Shown here one piece after another: positions 1 to 12,626 of a stretch of DNA of 64,000 bases. A program made the position numbers and the translations under genes. Numbering within the stretch: position 1 is the stretch's first letter; each line of letters opens with the position of its first letter. The notes under the pieces are model-generated. The model saw only the letters and a list, made by a program, of their open reading frames with translations, was not told the DNA's origin and did not search any database. This DNA comes from Monilinia fructicola (lineage: Eukaryota; Ascomycota; Leotiomycetes; Helotiales; Sclerotiniaceae), in NCBI GenBank assembly GCA_008692225.1, contig VICG01000003.1, positions 2,225,501 to 2,289,500 on the forward strand, in the 5' to 3' direction.

Positions 1-400
1 ATCCCAACCTCTTGATTCTTCTTCAGTCTTCATTGCGCAAACACAAACTCTCCCCACTCATCTATTCCCCCCCCCCCATCCTTCCTTCATTAAACTTCAT
101 CATCTTGCTCCCGTCGTATCGCATTCCAGCACCGCAATACAAGCAACCAGTTAATTGCGACGATTAAATATATTTTTTTCTATGATAGCTTCTGTTTCTT
201 GCTACATTCTAGTTTGTTGACGCGATTACCTTAACATCGAAGCTTCCCCCGGAGCGGTCAAAAAATATCCTCGACGCGACATAAGGCAAAAACGGCCCCA
301 ACGTCAACAATAAACAATCGAAACGCGTCTTCATTATTGAATTCACCTATAAACCTCATTTCTTCTCGCCCGAGGGCGCCATACTCTCTTCGATATCATC
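1..400 (+). promoter_or_regulatory. Upstream region and probable 5' UTR of the Rad21 gene
   Basis: No gene is visible. The stretch is pyrimidine-rich on the plus strand, with a C-run near position 67-77 and long CT-rich tracts, as is usual for fungal promoters and 5' UTRs. The first ATG in a cohesin-like frame is at 401. No specific operator could be assigned. Confidence 0.35.
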
Positions 401-2449
401 ATGTTTTATTCAGAGACTCTCTTAAGCAAGACGGGCCCTTTGGCCCGTGTCTGGCTTTCGGCAAATTTGGAGCGCAAGCTGTCAAAAAATCATATTTTAC
501 AGGCCAGTGTCAAGGATAGTGTTGAAGCTATCGTGACACCCAACCAAGCACCAATGGCTTTACGTCTAAGCGGTCAACTGTTGCTAGGAGTTGTCAGAAT
601 TTATAGTCGAAAAGCGCGTTATTTACTGGATGATTGCAATGAAGCTCTCATCAAAATCAAAATGGTATGTCCCATATGATCTTGGTCGTAGAAGCCAACA
701 CTAACCCTCCTACCTAGGCCTTCCGTCTTTCAGGTAACAATGATATTCCCGCCGGACTCCATATGCCTTCTCGAGATGCTCTCATGCTTCCCGATATGCT
801 CACTGAAGGAGATAACCTCGAAATGCCACCAATGCCTGATGCTTCGTTTCTTTTGTCCCAGTTGGATGAAGACCCTACGTTGGGCCGCAAAAGAAGAGGT
901 GCTAGTCGCGATATCAACTTGCAGGACGAGTTCAATAACAGCCAATTCTTACAAAACAGTATAGAAGATAACAACGGAGAGGAGGATGAACTTGCTTTAG
1001 AGCCTTTGGATGATGACCTTGATTTGGGTCTTGATTTTGGACTTGATGACATGAACCCTAAAACGATTGGAGCGGATAGATCTCTGGAGCTGATATCAGT
1101 CTTGAATTCGGACGAGATGCACCAGCTGCCCGAGCTGTTGAAGATGACTTGCTCAGTGAATTGGACATTCAGCCACGAGCGAAGGACGTCTTTGATACTG
1201 GAGATCGTGAAGCTTCTATCAACCTCGGGTTTGACAATGATGATGATGGGTTTCAGATTGGTGATGATGATGGAGATATCGACATGCTCAATATCGGTGG
1301 AGAACCAGATATTTCTGCCCTTCCACGTGCTCCGGAACTTGAGCGCGCCCGTATCTCGGAATCGCCACTTTCCGACATCGATGAGACTATTGTTGCCGAA
1401 GTTGAGGCAGATCAACGTCGAGAAGAATCTGGAACGTTTGCACCCGAAGATGAGACAGAACAATCAATCTTCCGTCAACCAGCTCAACGCGCCAGAAAAT
1501 ACAAGCCTTTGATGCCCGATAGTGACACGACAATCTCTAAGCATGCTATTAAAGAATTGGAGAGGAACCACGACACCATTTTACGTCCTCAGTCATTCCT
1601 TCCCCGCGATCCTCAACTTTTGGCATTGATGGAAATGCAAAAGAATGGTGGTTTTGTTTTCGATATTATGGGTGAAGGACGTAGTGCGGGCTGGGCGCCA
1701 GAACTCCGTGGAATGCTGTCCCTCGATGCCGTTCGCAGAACAGGAGACTTGAAGCGTAAGCGAGATGGTGGTAATGCAGATGTGGATGGCGAGCACGAAC
1801 AAGGTGCCAACAAATCACCTCGATTGGATCTCGGTGAGGAAGAGGACCTTGTGCTAACCTTGCTGGTGATGCCGGTTTGGGTCGAGATGAGACAATGATT
1901 GCTGCCGATGGTACAATTATAGAGATGGGAGGTGATGATGAGTTCAATATTAATATTGAAGATGATGACCACAACGCCACAGCTGGGCTAGGAGATGATC
2001 GAAGTTCAGTCTCAGGAAACCAATTTGACGAGACATCCGCACCCCTTGTACACCCCGCTGACAGTGGACCTGTATCGCTTGGTACGACCCACGCTGTCCA
2101 TCTTCTCCGTGAACGATTCGGTGACGAAGCGGCCAACAGCCCAGATAAGCGCAAGAAGGCTAGCGTCCTTTTCCAGGACTTATTGCCAGAAAATACAACA
2201 AGCAAAGCTGACGCCACCAAGATGTTCTTCGAAGTTTTTGGTACTTGCAACCAAAGATGCCGTCAAGGTTGAGCAACAAGAACATGTACTTGGAGGGCCA
2301 ATCCGTGTTAGAGGCAAACGAGGTCTCTGGGTGCTTGGGCTGAAAGAGAAGCCGGTGGCGAAATTGATGAGGAAAACACCACTCAGGCTGGACCCTCAGC
2401 TGCTGCACCTTTGTTGGAAGCATCGAGAATGGTCTCGGTCGCTGCTTGA
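401..2449 (+). CDS. RAD21: Cohesin kleisin subunit Rad21/Scc1/Mcd1 (frameshifted as sequenced)
   Basis: This is the kleisin that closes the SMC1-SMC3 cohesin ring in the nucleus and is cut by separase at anaphase. The N-terminus starts [10 protein letters not shown] and contains the conserved [16 protein letters not shown] segment that binds the SMC3 neck. Exon 1 is 401-664, the GT-AG intron 665-717, exon 2 718-2449. The middle is acidic and disordered, with a separase-type site SLEFGR at 1098-1115. The C-terminal winged helix (about 2150-2280) reads [16 protein letters not shown] across a frame change, and the protein ends VSVAA. Four one-base frame changes lie near 1083, 1856, 2234-2238 (T run) and 2328-2331 (G run). 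Allowing for them, the model is about 665 aa, normal for a filamentous fungus. Because cohesin is essential, sequence error is more likely than true loss. Confidence 0.93.
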
Positions 2450-4555
2450 GAAAGGAAAGGGCCCGTTGTATGAGTACATTATTGCTTTTAAGGGGAAAAA
2501 AAGGAAACGCTGGTCTAGCGATTGGCGTCAGGGACAAATTCTTCGTAGGTAAAGCTCTAGGGTTATGATCTGGCGTTTTGCGTTGATATCCTAGGCGTTA
2601 TACGAAGGCTTTAAAACCTTTTCTTACTGACGGCTGGAATTTGCTTGGGTATATGGGGAATTATGGATTGTAGTGATGAATTGGTAGTCTTCAGATGTAC
2701 AAATTAAGATTCGCAATGTCCATGTCTGATTTTGGGTTTAATAAGATTGTTTTGATTGTTTCTTCTGCTTGATATATTTGTACTGCTTGGATATTCCAGA
2801 ACTATTTACATTCTTTTCTGCATTGTTACTCCACCATTTTACTACAATGGCGAGATAATACATATTCACCATAAATTCCTAAGCCGTTAATATCAAAAGA
2901 ATCCATACATACAACTATTAAAATCAGCTACCTATATCATGTAGTCTCTACAGTTTTTACATATGCGCCGAGTGATACCTCGGTATTCCAAACGTTAAAA
3001 TTCGCTGTCTGGAACGGCGCAATAGCAGAGCAGTACGGCACCTTGGGTCTGTAGATATGCAACAAAATGGGTATGGCATCGCATGGTAGGGTGAATGAAT
3101 GGATGGATTATGTACAGTTGGAAGATGACAGGACATGAGATAAGATGAGGGAGGGGCGAAGCGAAATGAGTTACGACAACATCCATGCATATATACATAT
3201 AAATCTATGGATAGGGTGATGGGTAAACACCACCCCACCATCCGCGGCGCTCACCACAGTAGGCCAGAGAGCTAAAACGATCGATGCTCCGCCAACAGCG
3301 ATGTCCCTCCTGTACTGGGCACCATGGATCATGTTTCATCTCCGATGCACCACGTATCTTTCAGCAGTCGTGCTCGGGACGTGTGCCCGTTGCGTGCTGG
3401 CTGCTCCTCGGTTCGTGTTGCATTGCGGTCGGTGTGTGTCCTGAGGATTTAGGGCGGGGTCGCTGGGTTGATCTTTTTCTCTCTCTTTGTCTCTTGGGTC
3501 GTCGCGGGGGCTTGGAGGGTGCGAGGAGGGAATTCCTTGGCTGCGGCGGGGCGATGGGGGGTTTGGTGCCGAGGATCGGATTCTGATGGGTTGGGGTATG
3601 CGGGGTTGCTCCTCGGTACGGTACCGGTGCAGCTAGCGAGGGTGTGACGATATAGACGAGAGGAGCTCGCTAAGGGTGCTGTAGAGGCGTGTTCCGGGAG
3701 TGGATGGCAGTGTTGGAATTGTGGGTTTTCTGCAAACACTCGGTTCTGCGATGGTTGGTTGGTCCTTGAGGTGCGTTTGCGAACGGAAGATATCTGACTG
3801 AGGAGCTGGGGGAGGTTGGTGTTTTTTTTTTTTTTTTTTTTTTTTTTGGCGTTGTGTTCGGTAGGCGTTGGGGAAGATGGCTGGGTATGGTCTGTACTAC
3901 TTCGCTTCGTGACATTTTGATTCACACCCTGGGTATGCGCTATTCGCTGCTATCTCTTGTTTCATCCTCTCGTCTCGTACGCTGTCTGTCTGCTCCTCAA
4001 GGTACCTACCTCACAGCCTCAGCGCAACTTCGTCTCCATAAACAAGGCCGCTTTATTATTTTCTACTTTATTTCCCTGTCATCCAGGTGGCGCGATGATG
4101 GATCGAGGAGGAGAGGGTGAAGGAGAAGGCGTTTAGACTGGAATGCTTTGGTCTTCTGTGAGAGGCAGAAAGTTTACTGAGTGAGAGGATTCGAGTGTAT
4201 AAAACAACGAGGGGTAGGCATGGGGGAGTGAAGTAGAATTTTCTTGCAGTGTAAGAGTGTGTATTGTTTAATGTGTATCTAAACCGGAGAGGGAACGTTG
4301 AACAGAGGTATTATCGTGCCAAACTGAATGCATACTATCACATGAAGATGACAGATGAATAAAGATTCGCTAGTATTTAGCTCCTTAAGACAACAAACCA
4401 AACAAAGCGGGATGAATATTCAACAAGCCAATTGACCGAGCCGATCCAAAACTCAATGATTCCAGACTCAATACGTCGTCATAAAGTTTCCCTATCCCAT
4501 AATCATCCCAAGACCAAATTACTGTTCATTTCAAGGATTGACCAAAATCGTAGAC
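2450..4555. other. Intergenic region with a 26-base T run
   Basis: This is the 3' flank between convergent Rad21 and the dehydrogenase. A run of 26 T lies at 3822-3847. A GC-rich patch at about 3400-3750 carries a proline-rich open frame on the minus strand (3449-3925) whose lysine stretch is only the T run read backwards. I see no domain, intron or codon signal that makes it a gene. Confidence 0.4.
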
Positions 4556-5866
4556 CTAAACCACATCGTTAGCCGTTGAATTCTCATCCTCATGGCTCGC
4601 AAAAACATACTCGCTCTCTCCATCGACTTTCTTTCCCTCTTTGCTCTTCTCCTCTCTCTCCTCCTCCTCTCTTTCCTTCTCATCATAAAACCGATCCACA
4701 TCTAAAACCTGCCTCCCCTTCCAGTTTGACATGGCATGTTGACCATTCGTCCGAGCTCTATTCTGAATCCACCCCGGCATTGCTCTCAACCAGGTGAGGC
4801 TGACTCCAAACCCAGGAAAGATGCCCTGTCCACTTTTTCCCTTGAGGATTTTCTTGACGATTGATTCTGCTACGGTGTCAACCTCCAAAGCCGGTAGCAA
4901 GAATGTAGAATCATTTTTGTAGCCTTGGAACAGAGCTGTCTTGGTGTATCCTTGGTTGATGACTATGGTCCTCACTTTGGGCGCATTATACTTGGTGAGT
5001 AGTTCTGCTGTTAGGCCTTCGTGAAATGAGAGCGCTGCGGCTTTTGATGAGGCGTAATCTGTCATGTTTGGGACGGAGAGATAGGCGGCAAGACTTGCGA
5101 CTGTAACGACCATACCGTGATCATTTCTGATCATGTGGGGAAGGAATTCTTTTGGCCATGAAATAGTGAGAAATAGCGTTAACGTCGAATGTAAAACGGA
5201 CATCTCTTTCGGTAGAGTCGAGGATACTTTTGCCGCGCGCGACACCAGCATTATTGATGAGGACGGTAGGGTTTCCAACTTCGGAACGAATGCGGCTCGC
5301 GACTGTGGCGATCATGGAGGGTGATGTAATATCGCATTTGTAGTAGTGAACATTGGATGCTTTGCTAAAGTTAAGATAATCCAAATATTCCGTATATGGT
5401 GGACAACTTACTAGTCTCATAACTCATCGGTACAACATCCAATACCACGACTGTAATCCCCCTTTCCGCAAGAAGTTTAACAACTTGTCCACCAATTCCG
5501 CCAGCTCCACCTGTGATTAACACAATCTCTTTCTGCCAATCGTATTTATCATCGACCCAATTATTCTGCACACCTCTCTCCAAATAATTCGAAACTAATC
5601 TGATAACGCCAAAATAGAAACAATTTTCGAATTCGAGAGAATGCAGTTTCATGGAGAATGGAAAGATCATTTCCTCGTTTCGTGTACCGAGCTAGCAGAA
5701 GAAATATCAAAGTAAAAGCTGGGTTCAGAGCGGTTTTCTTAATCAAGCTACCTAAAGAGTCGCTTCGAAAGCCTATGTTTGTGCAATGTCATTAGCTTGA
5801 GGGTATACAAGGAAAGGGGTTCAATAACGTACCTTCGCGGGGCAACCATCCATTGTGCATCGGCAT
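4556..5866 (-). CDS. Short-chain dehydrogenase/reductase, RDH10/SDR16C-like
   Basis: A classical SDR, probably a membrane-associated NAD(P)-dependent oxidoreductase acting on a retinol-like, lipid or steroid alcohol; the substrate is inferred from family only. Visible motifs are the Rossmann TGGAGGIG, INNAG and the catalytic YASSK. The start MPMHNGWLPREG at 5866 begins a 34-base exon (5833-5866). Introns are 5773-5832 and 5360-5411, and exons 2 and 3 are 5412-5772 and 4556-5359. The second acceptor is CAAAG, giving YETTSNVHYYKCD across the junction. Two extra bases break the frame: one in a T run near 5618 and one in the A4 run at about 5150-5153. Corrected length is about 398 aa. The C-terminal tail is very rich in Glu and Lys. 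Confidence 0.88.
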
Positions 5867-6784
5867 CTTTCTTCGTCTGTTGTGTATCGATAGTTTTAGG
5901 GCTTTGATGAACCAAAATGGTAGTGAAGCATCAATGGAGCTTAGAGATGATTGAAAGAAAAAATAGATTTCAAGATGGACTGTTGGAATGTTGACCATAC
6001 CCTTTCATATATTAATTACTTACCCGGCTTAGCAATTGTCAAGACACGTATTGGCCAATGAAATAGTGGGATTTAACAGCCGAGGAACATTGGATTGCGG
6101 GGAAGCGGGGCGAGGATAGCAATTATAGTATAGCAAGAGATTTTCATAGACTAATAGGACGAGACGATACGCTACGAGATGATTCCGGCAACCTAATCCT
6201 CTGTCTCCATCTTGAATTTTATGATTCAAAATGTTCTTCGGTCCCAGTCGGCATTAGTCTCTCCTAAATTTATCCTTGGCCGCCAAACGAACTGCAATAC
6301 TCGTAGCATTATCTTCAGGTCCCAGTGAGGAAGATCCAGCCAAGTTATTGAGACTATTGTTCTCAAGGCAATCTTTTTTGGGGGACTGATATATGGATGA
6401 CCGGTGCCTACTTAGCAAAAGGCTGTTGCATTTAGTTCTAGTGCAAACTATTGACCCTAGGGCTTTAAACTCCATGAAGCGCCCCGAATATTCAGTGATA
6501 ACCCTCGAGCTAATCAACTTGAGATATATGCACATCTAAAACTCACGGAAACAATCGACGAAACTAGGTTGAAAAAGCAACATACTTGTAGTATCAATGA
6601 GAAAAGGTACAAACCAGCCACACTCGAAGCTTGTAAAATTTGAAGATTTACTAGCATTAAGTCATATCCCTTCTCCTTAGCTTGCTTCGGAGTAGAGTAA
6701 ACGGAACGGAACGACACTTTAATGACGGGTCGCTAAACGAGGGGTTAATTAAATTCAGTATATCAGAATCCTTCATTTGATATG
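5867..6784. other. Intergenic region
   Basis: Several short minus-strand open frames occur here (for example 6254-6535 and 6514-6717), but none joins to the secreted-protein gene upstream or shows a recognisable domain. Nothing else is seen. Confidence 0.4.
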
Positions 6785-7622
6785 TTACAACGCAAACATC
6801 AGAAACAGACTTCCTATCCACACATAATGTGCGCCTGTCTTCCAGTCGATAAAGCTCCGGCCCCAATGCCATCTTTAGATGAGGCCGTGGTTTGTATCGC
6901 CGTCCCTGCAATACGAGTGAAGTTATTTGCCGATGCATCCAAATGTTTCCCAAGGAATTAAATCATTATTGATAGAGTCACAAGTAGGTCTATCACTTTT
7001 TTTCGGGTATCGAGTTGGTTACTTGAATTGGTAGATCAAAGATTGTGTACTGATCGGTTCCATTTAATCGAAAGTTTTGGCGGATAGAAATCTAATCCTG
7101 TTAACAAACTCCAGAATATCAGATCGAATGTCTGAGTGCGTACATTATATGCCCTCTTGAAGTGTTTTTGTCCGATGTGCCGTCCCCAACAAGACAGTCG
7201 GGCCAAACCCAGTTCACATGCTTGACTGTGCTACTCGGCTCTTGAGCCATAATTTCTCCTAAGCTTGCATTTCCTGCTGTCGCTGTACCGTTGGAGATGG
7301 TAAAGTTCTTTCCAGTAGTATAGCTCGAAAGGAACATTGTGATGTTATAGATCTCGGAAACGGCATTTTTCGGATAAGGTGGGAGTTGAAGTTGTCCATC
7401 TGAAGAAACATCTAATGCAGCCTGGAGAAAGTCTAACGAATTAGCAGAAATTTGACATTTAGGGTTGAATATGTACTCACCACCTCCAAGTGGCGTATTA
7501 GGCTGCGGTGCATCGACTATTGCAATACCAGGGGTATAAATCTGTCCATTGACAATTTCTTGAGAGTAGATACCTTGTGTATAGAGAAAAGCGAAAAGAA
7601 TGATGAATTGTAATGCCGCCAT
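6785..7622 (-). CDS. Secreted, probably GPI-anchored fungal protein of unknown function
   Basis: The product begins with a signal peptide (MAALQFIILFAFLYTQGIYS) and ends, after an Ala/Gly/Ser/Thr-rich stretch, with the hydrophobic tail WIGSLFLMFAL, the layout of a GPI-anchored wall or membrane protein. N-glycosylation sequons and paired cysteines (WPDCLVGDG, DRPTCDS) fit secretion. Exons are 7481-7622, 7144-7432 and 6785-7091; introns are 7433-7480 and 7092-7143. The frame must be changed four times: G run near 7152, the seven-base T run (plus strand) at 6997-7003, a CC near 6939, and near 6832. Corrected length is about 245 aa. I recall similar proteins in Leotiomycetes but no assigned function. 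Confidence 0.68.
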
Positions 7623-8252
7623 TGTGAAAGGATACTGAGCAACTGCAATAGACAGAAAATTAAAAGAATGATAAATACATACATCACTTAGGAAGGAGAG
7701 AAGTTTGATTTGTCATTAATATTACCACAGTATGAAACCAAATTTCCCCGTTCCAATCTTTCCAACCAAAATGCATAAGAGATCAGATCATCCATCAATC
7801 ATCGATCATCAAACTGATAGGTTCGGTCGACCAATTCCGAGACCTCAAAGAAGAATCTTGCTGAAAGTTTGATTAAGGCTTGGTCTTGTATCAAATAGAT
7901 TGATTGCATTACCTACCTACAAGACCCTAGACCTCACTACCCAGGTGCTTGAGGTTATCATCGATGGCATGGGGGTTTGATGGCCATAAGCACTTTGTTC
8001 TAACGATTCCTTCCCATGCATCCAACTGGTCATCACGTGAAATCAAGGTTATTAGTAAGCTTAACCTTAGTTGCTGTTTCCCCTCATCAGTCCATACCTT
8101 GTTTGACATCCAAGGTTGACCACACCGTATAATCGAAATATTGCTCGGGTGTCACAAGCAGTCGAGATTTATGAATATATTGTGATGAACGCTTCTGCTA
8201 GAGACTAGTTTCTCAATCCATCCTATCTTCCCATTGCCGTGGAATACCCATC
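7623..8252. promoter_or_regulatory. Divergent intergenic region between the secreted-protein gene and the PsuG-kinase gene
   Basis: The two flanking genes are transcribed away from each other, so this 630-bp stretch must hold both promoters. Repeated GATCATC-type strings occur near 7780-7815. No further element could be assigned. Confidence 0.35.
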
Positions 8253-11084
8253 ATGAATTCCATGGTTCGATCCACACTTATTAGAATCCCATTTCCTTCG
8301 GTGTCGACCGGCGCCTTATTATCGAAGTGCCGTTACATCAATCCCGCTTATGATGGCTTTAGGAACTCCACAACCTGGAGATCAATACAGAAACCAACCC
8401 GAAGACCAACCTTTAAACGCGCGGAGAGCAAGTTGTTTAAGATATCTGAGGAAGTGAAAGAGGCTAGAAGATCTGGGAAACCAATCGTAGCTTTAGAGAG
8501 CACCATTTATACTCATGGATATTCATATCCTGATAATGTCAAGTTAGCACTTGATTTAGAGGATATTGTTCGTGCTAATGGAGGAATCCAGCAATAATTG
8601 GAATTGTGGACGGCGTAGCACGTGTAGGGTTAACTAAAGAAGAGTTAATTGCTGTCGCATCTGCCGCTGGAAAAGCCAGAGACTATGAAGGTCTCTCGAA
8701 GAGATTTGCCTTATATTCTAGGAATGGTATGTTCTATTCCTCTCCAACTCACCCACCTTCATATACTTTAATATCTCGCGATAGACTTTCAATATCTTGA
8801 CTGCAACTAGGGAGTCGCTGGACGTAAAATTACTGGGGGTACTACGATCGCTGGTACCATGATTTTTAGCACGCAAAAGCTGGAATTAGTGTTTTTGGTA
8901 CTGGTGGTCTCGGGGGTGTACACCGTGGGGGTCAGGACAGTATGGACATTTCTGCTGATCTTACTGAACTTGGACGCACCCCCGTTGCTGTAATTAGTAG
9001 TGGCTGTAAAAGCTTTTTGGATATTCCTCGGACATTAGAGTATCTAGAGACTCAAGGAGCCGGTGTCTTCACATTTGCAGACGGGCGTACGGGTCCAATC
9101 GATTATCCAGCATTTTTTCACACGCGATAGTGGTGTCAAGAGTCCGATGGTAGTTCAGAACGCCGAAGAAGCTGCTGCAATAATATGTAAGTTTTTGTTA
9201 TTTCGATGGCAGTTCTGGCCGTTGAGACTGAAGTTAATATGACTAGATGCCCAAAGATTTTTTTAAGCCTGCCAGTGGCTTCCATTTTGCGAATCCGATT
9301 CCAGAAGAGTTTTCACTTCCCAAGTCTGAAAATTGATTATGCAATCGATCAAGCAGTCAAAGAAGCTGCTGAACAGGGATTCCATGGCCATGCGAACACT
9401 CCTTTATTCTTGCGAGGATTAAAGAACTTACAAAAGGCAATAGTGTTGCAGCGAATCGAGCTTTGATAGAGTCCAATGTCAAAATTGCCACAAAAGTTGC
9501 CGTTGAGCTCTCTAGACTGAGACAAGATGAAATTGAAAGTTGGTTAGTTGAGCGTGGCTTCAAATAAGCATATAGTGGCTCAATAAATATTTACAGGAAT
9601 GATACTAGCGATATTTTCATAAAGAAGCCCACCAAAACTACCACCAATGTAGACAGGCTAAACCAAATCCACCCTAGTTTTTGGGAGCTACACCGTTCTC
9701 ATGTATCTACTTCAAAGGTTTGCAAAAATCCTCCCTAGCTTGCACAAGCGAACTGCAAGATACCTACAACTTGAATGTTAGTATTCTCTAACCTTTTGTC
9801 TCCATGTAGCCCAGTATAGTCGTCGTAGGATCCGTTGCCATAGACCTCTCTTGTGATTATGTTCCTCGTACCAAGCAAAGGACAGGAGATTCCTCACCGC
9901 AGATGCACACATCAAATATAGCCCAAATCCGCTCATCGATCGGTGGCGTTGGTTATAACGTTTTACGAGCAGCCCAGCTTAGTAGTAATAAGCCTGTTAG
10001 TCTCTATACATTCATTGCTGATGACCGGTAAGTACTTTCAATTCCATCATGAATCGGTTCTAACAGGTCTAGGGCCGGAAAAACGATACTTCAAAGTTTA
10101 CAGGCCAACGGACACAATACCAGTAATATTACAGTATGCCCAAAAGAAACTGATTATCGCACAGCTCAGTACGTTGCTGTCAATGACGGAAAGAAAGATC
10201 TCGTCGTAGCCATGGCCGATATGGATATCTTCGCTAGACCCCTGAATGACCCGTTTATCCAGACCATGCACACTAATCTCAGTACTATTGCATCATCCAC
10301 AAAATGGATTGTCATAGACTCGAATTGGCAATCGGAAGTCATCCATGGTTTACTCAAAGCTGTCAAATCATCCTCACCTTTCGTCAAAATAGCATTCGAA
10401 CCCGTCTCGACCACTAAATCCTCACGTCTATTTGAGCACCCCGCCAACTCATCCGCAAAACCGAATAATCTTCCGGTATTCCCAAACCATATTGTCGATC
10501 TTGCAACGCCGAATGAACATGAACTCACCTCTATGCACGATGCCGCCACTACATACGGTAAATTTGAAACCGAAGAATGGTGGAAAACTATTGATGCTCT
10601 CGGCATCCCCAGTACAGGCGCTCGTGACCGTTTTGTACAGATAACATCCAGGGAACTAGCCAATCAAGGCATTCCTGTCAAAGCTATACAACTTCTTCCT
10701 TATATCCCTACTATTCTCACTAAACTTGGTCCTCAAGGCGTTCTCCTCACTTCCATATTAACTCCTACTGATCCACGACTTCGAGATCCAGATCATGCAC
10801 CATACATACTATCACGTTGTACAAATGGAAATGAAGAGGTGGGAGGTGTATATATGAAATTATTTCCAGCGGTAGAGAAAGTGGAGGAAGAAGATGTGGT
10901 TAGTGTTAATGGTGTTGGTGATACGTTTTTGGGCGTATTAATTTCTGGGTTGGCAAGGGGATGTGTCTTAGGAGATGCATTGATTGAGATTGCTCAGAAG
11001 GGAGCGGTCATGACATTGAAAAGTAGTGAGAGTGTTAGTCCTGAAGTGGGAGCGTTGAGTCAGAAGTTGAATGATTTGCATTGA
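8253..11084 (+). CDS. Bifunctional pseudouridine-5'-phosphate glycosidase (PsuG/IndA-like) fused to a PfkB carbohydrate kinase
   Basis: By family, the PfkB half would phosphorylate pseudouridine and the PsuG half would split the C-glycosidic bond to give uracil and ribose 5-phosphate. PsuG features are [11 protein letters not shown] near the start, [42 protein letters not shown] and GFHGHANTP. PfkB features are [22 protein letters not shown] and the C-terminal NGVGDTFLG with its catalytic Asp. Exons: 8253-8726, 8811-9186, 9247-9542, 9597-9717, 9810-10027, 10067-11084. The intron at 9543-9596 removes what looks like a PsuG stop, joining the domains. An N-terminal leader rich in Arg and Ser may target mitochondria. 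Eight one-base errors fall in 8588-9405; the kinase half is clean. Corrected length is about 832 aa. Confidence 0.9.
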
Positions 11085-11988
11085 TACCAAAATACGACAA
11101 GATACCTTGCACATGGCATTTTCTTCATGATCTAGAGATTCTGTACAGTTAATAAAACCTATGAGTATACTGAGGTTAGGTATTCAAGCCCAATATCTAC
11201 CTCAGCCTTGAAGTCCGTGTATTAGCCATGGCTTTGATAACCAATGTTAACATTTTATATAGCCACGATTCTAACTAATACCCCAAAGACCGAAGCTCCC
11301 CGCACGGCACAGGTAGAGATTTAATCACAAAGACGAACATGGAAAAAACGCTTCCATCAAAACAAAGAGATCTATATTCCTACAATTCCATATAGCCAGC
11401 GCCGCAATCACAGTTCAAGCTCGACGAGTGAGCGCCACTTATAGAAGAAAGCTTTCCCCCATCGCGGGTTTATGATATCGCAGTTCTCGCATTGGCTGTA
11501 TTTGATGTACGCCAATTGTGGATGGAACCCCCTGCAAAGAAGCTTGATACCTAGCGTAATATCCAATTTATGTATACACATATACGGCCGGTATATATAA
11601 GCTCAAGAAGCGTACGGATAATGAGTCGGGAGATAAATGCCAGAAATATACGATAGACTCGTCGTCTCATGCACGCATGCGGTCAGAGCCCAAAAGGATA
11701 TCCCCCGAACGGGCGGGTCGCGATAGTTGACGCCGAAGGGAATACTTGGTGTCGATATTACGCGGGCGTAAGTTACCGGAAGATCTGATGAAGTCCGCAC
11801 GTCTGGAAGCTCAGATGAAGGTCTCGGGAAATGGATCGTGTGATGTTGAGTTGCTGTGCGAATAATACGTCTAACCGTATTAGGCGTACTAGCACCTCGA
11901 GGACGTCTATAAAGGCGTCCTCCATTCCATAGATTGCATAGAGAATAACAACGGTGACATACCAACACAAGGATTAAGTACTTACACT
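11085..11988. other. Intergenic region
   Basis: Nothing is convincingly coding. Minus-strand open frames at 11603-11970 lack domains and overlap each other. Confidence 0.4.
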
Positions 11989-12465
11989 TTAACTGACCAA
12001 GTTTATACCAACAGAAGGATCTGGTTTGGAATCCTGCTGAGGTGCTGGTGGATGTTGGAGTGGATTTACTTCTATATTATTAGTTGGTGGAGATGTTGGG
12101 CGGTGTGTATTAGCTAGGGAGATACTAGATATCAAATATCAGATAGAGTGTTGTTGCAGGTGGGAATTGTTCGCGGTGGGAAACATTTGTTTGAGAGAGG
12201 CTCTATGGTCTGTAGACTGTTGTGAGTGGTTTTGGATGCGAGGGCGAGAGGGCGTGGGAAATGGGAGATGGGGACAGGTAGAGGATCTACCGAGTTTCGA
12301 TGGATGTATTGGTATTAAAGAGTGTTCGGGATTTGAAGGGGGCATTGCGTGTCTTTGGGGTTCTTGACTTGGTGTATCGACGAAGGATTGGTCGAGTGCC
12401 ACTTGATTTGACGCAGCAGATTCACATGGCTGGTAAATCACAGTGGACGCTTGCGTATGGTCCAT
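11989..12465 (-). CDS. Possible small proline/serine-rich protein, interrupted by one stop
   Basis: A minus-strand frame runs from an ATG at 12465 for 108 codons, meets TGA at 12139-12141, then stays open in the same frame to TAA at 11989-11991. The sequence on both sides is rich in Pro, Gln, Ser and Asn. No domain is recognised and no clean intron removes the TGA. It may be a real disordered protein with a sequence error or a nonsense change, or chance; I lean only weakly to the former. Confidence 0.25.
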
Positions 12466-12626
12466 GAGGAGGAGATAGTGGCTTCTATAGCGAGGTTAGT
12501 ATGTTCCAGTTTCCCTCAACCCAACATATTCACAGATGAGACCATGGCAAACAGATCAAAACAATACTATAGAAATGGAAGCCTTGAGGACTAAGCTACT
12601 ACACATACTAGCAGGTGCCAGAATAG

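Noticed and set aside
3449..3925. Proline-rich minus-strand frame with a lysine run
   Set aside because: The lysines are the 26-base T run on the other strand; no splice, domain or codon support.
9543..9596. Stop codon separating PsuG and kinase into two genes
   Set aside because: GT-AG ends, phase and length all fit an intron that removes the stop and joins the domains.
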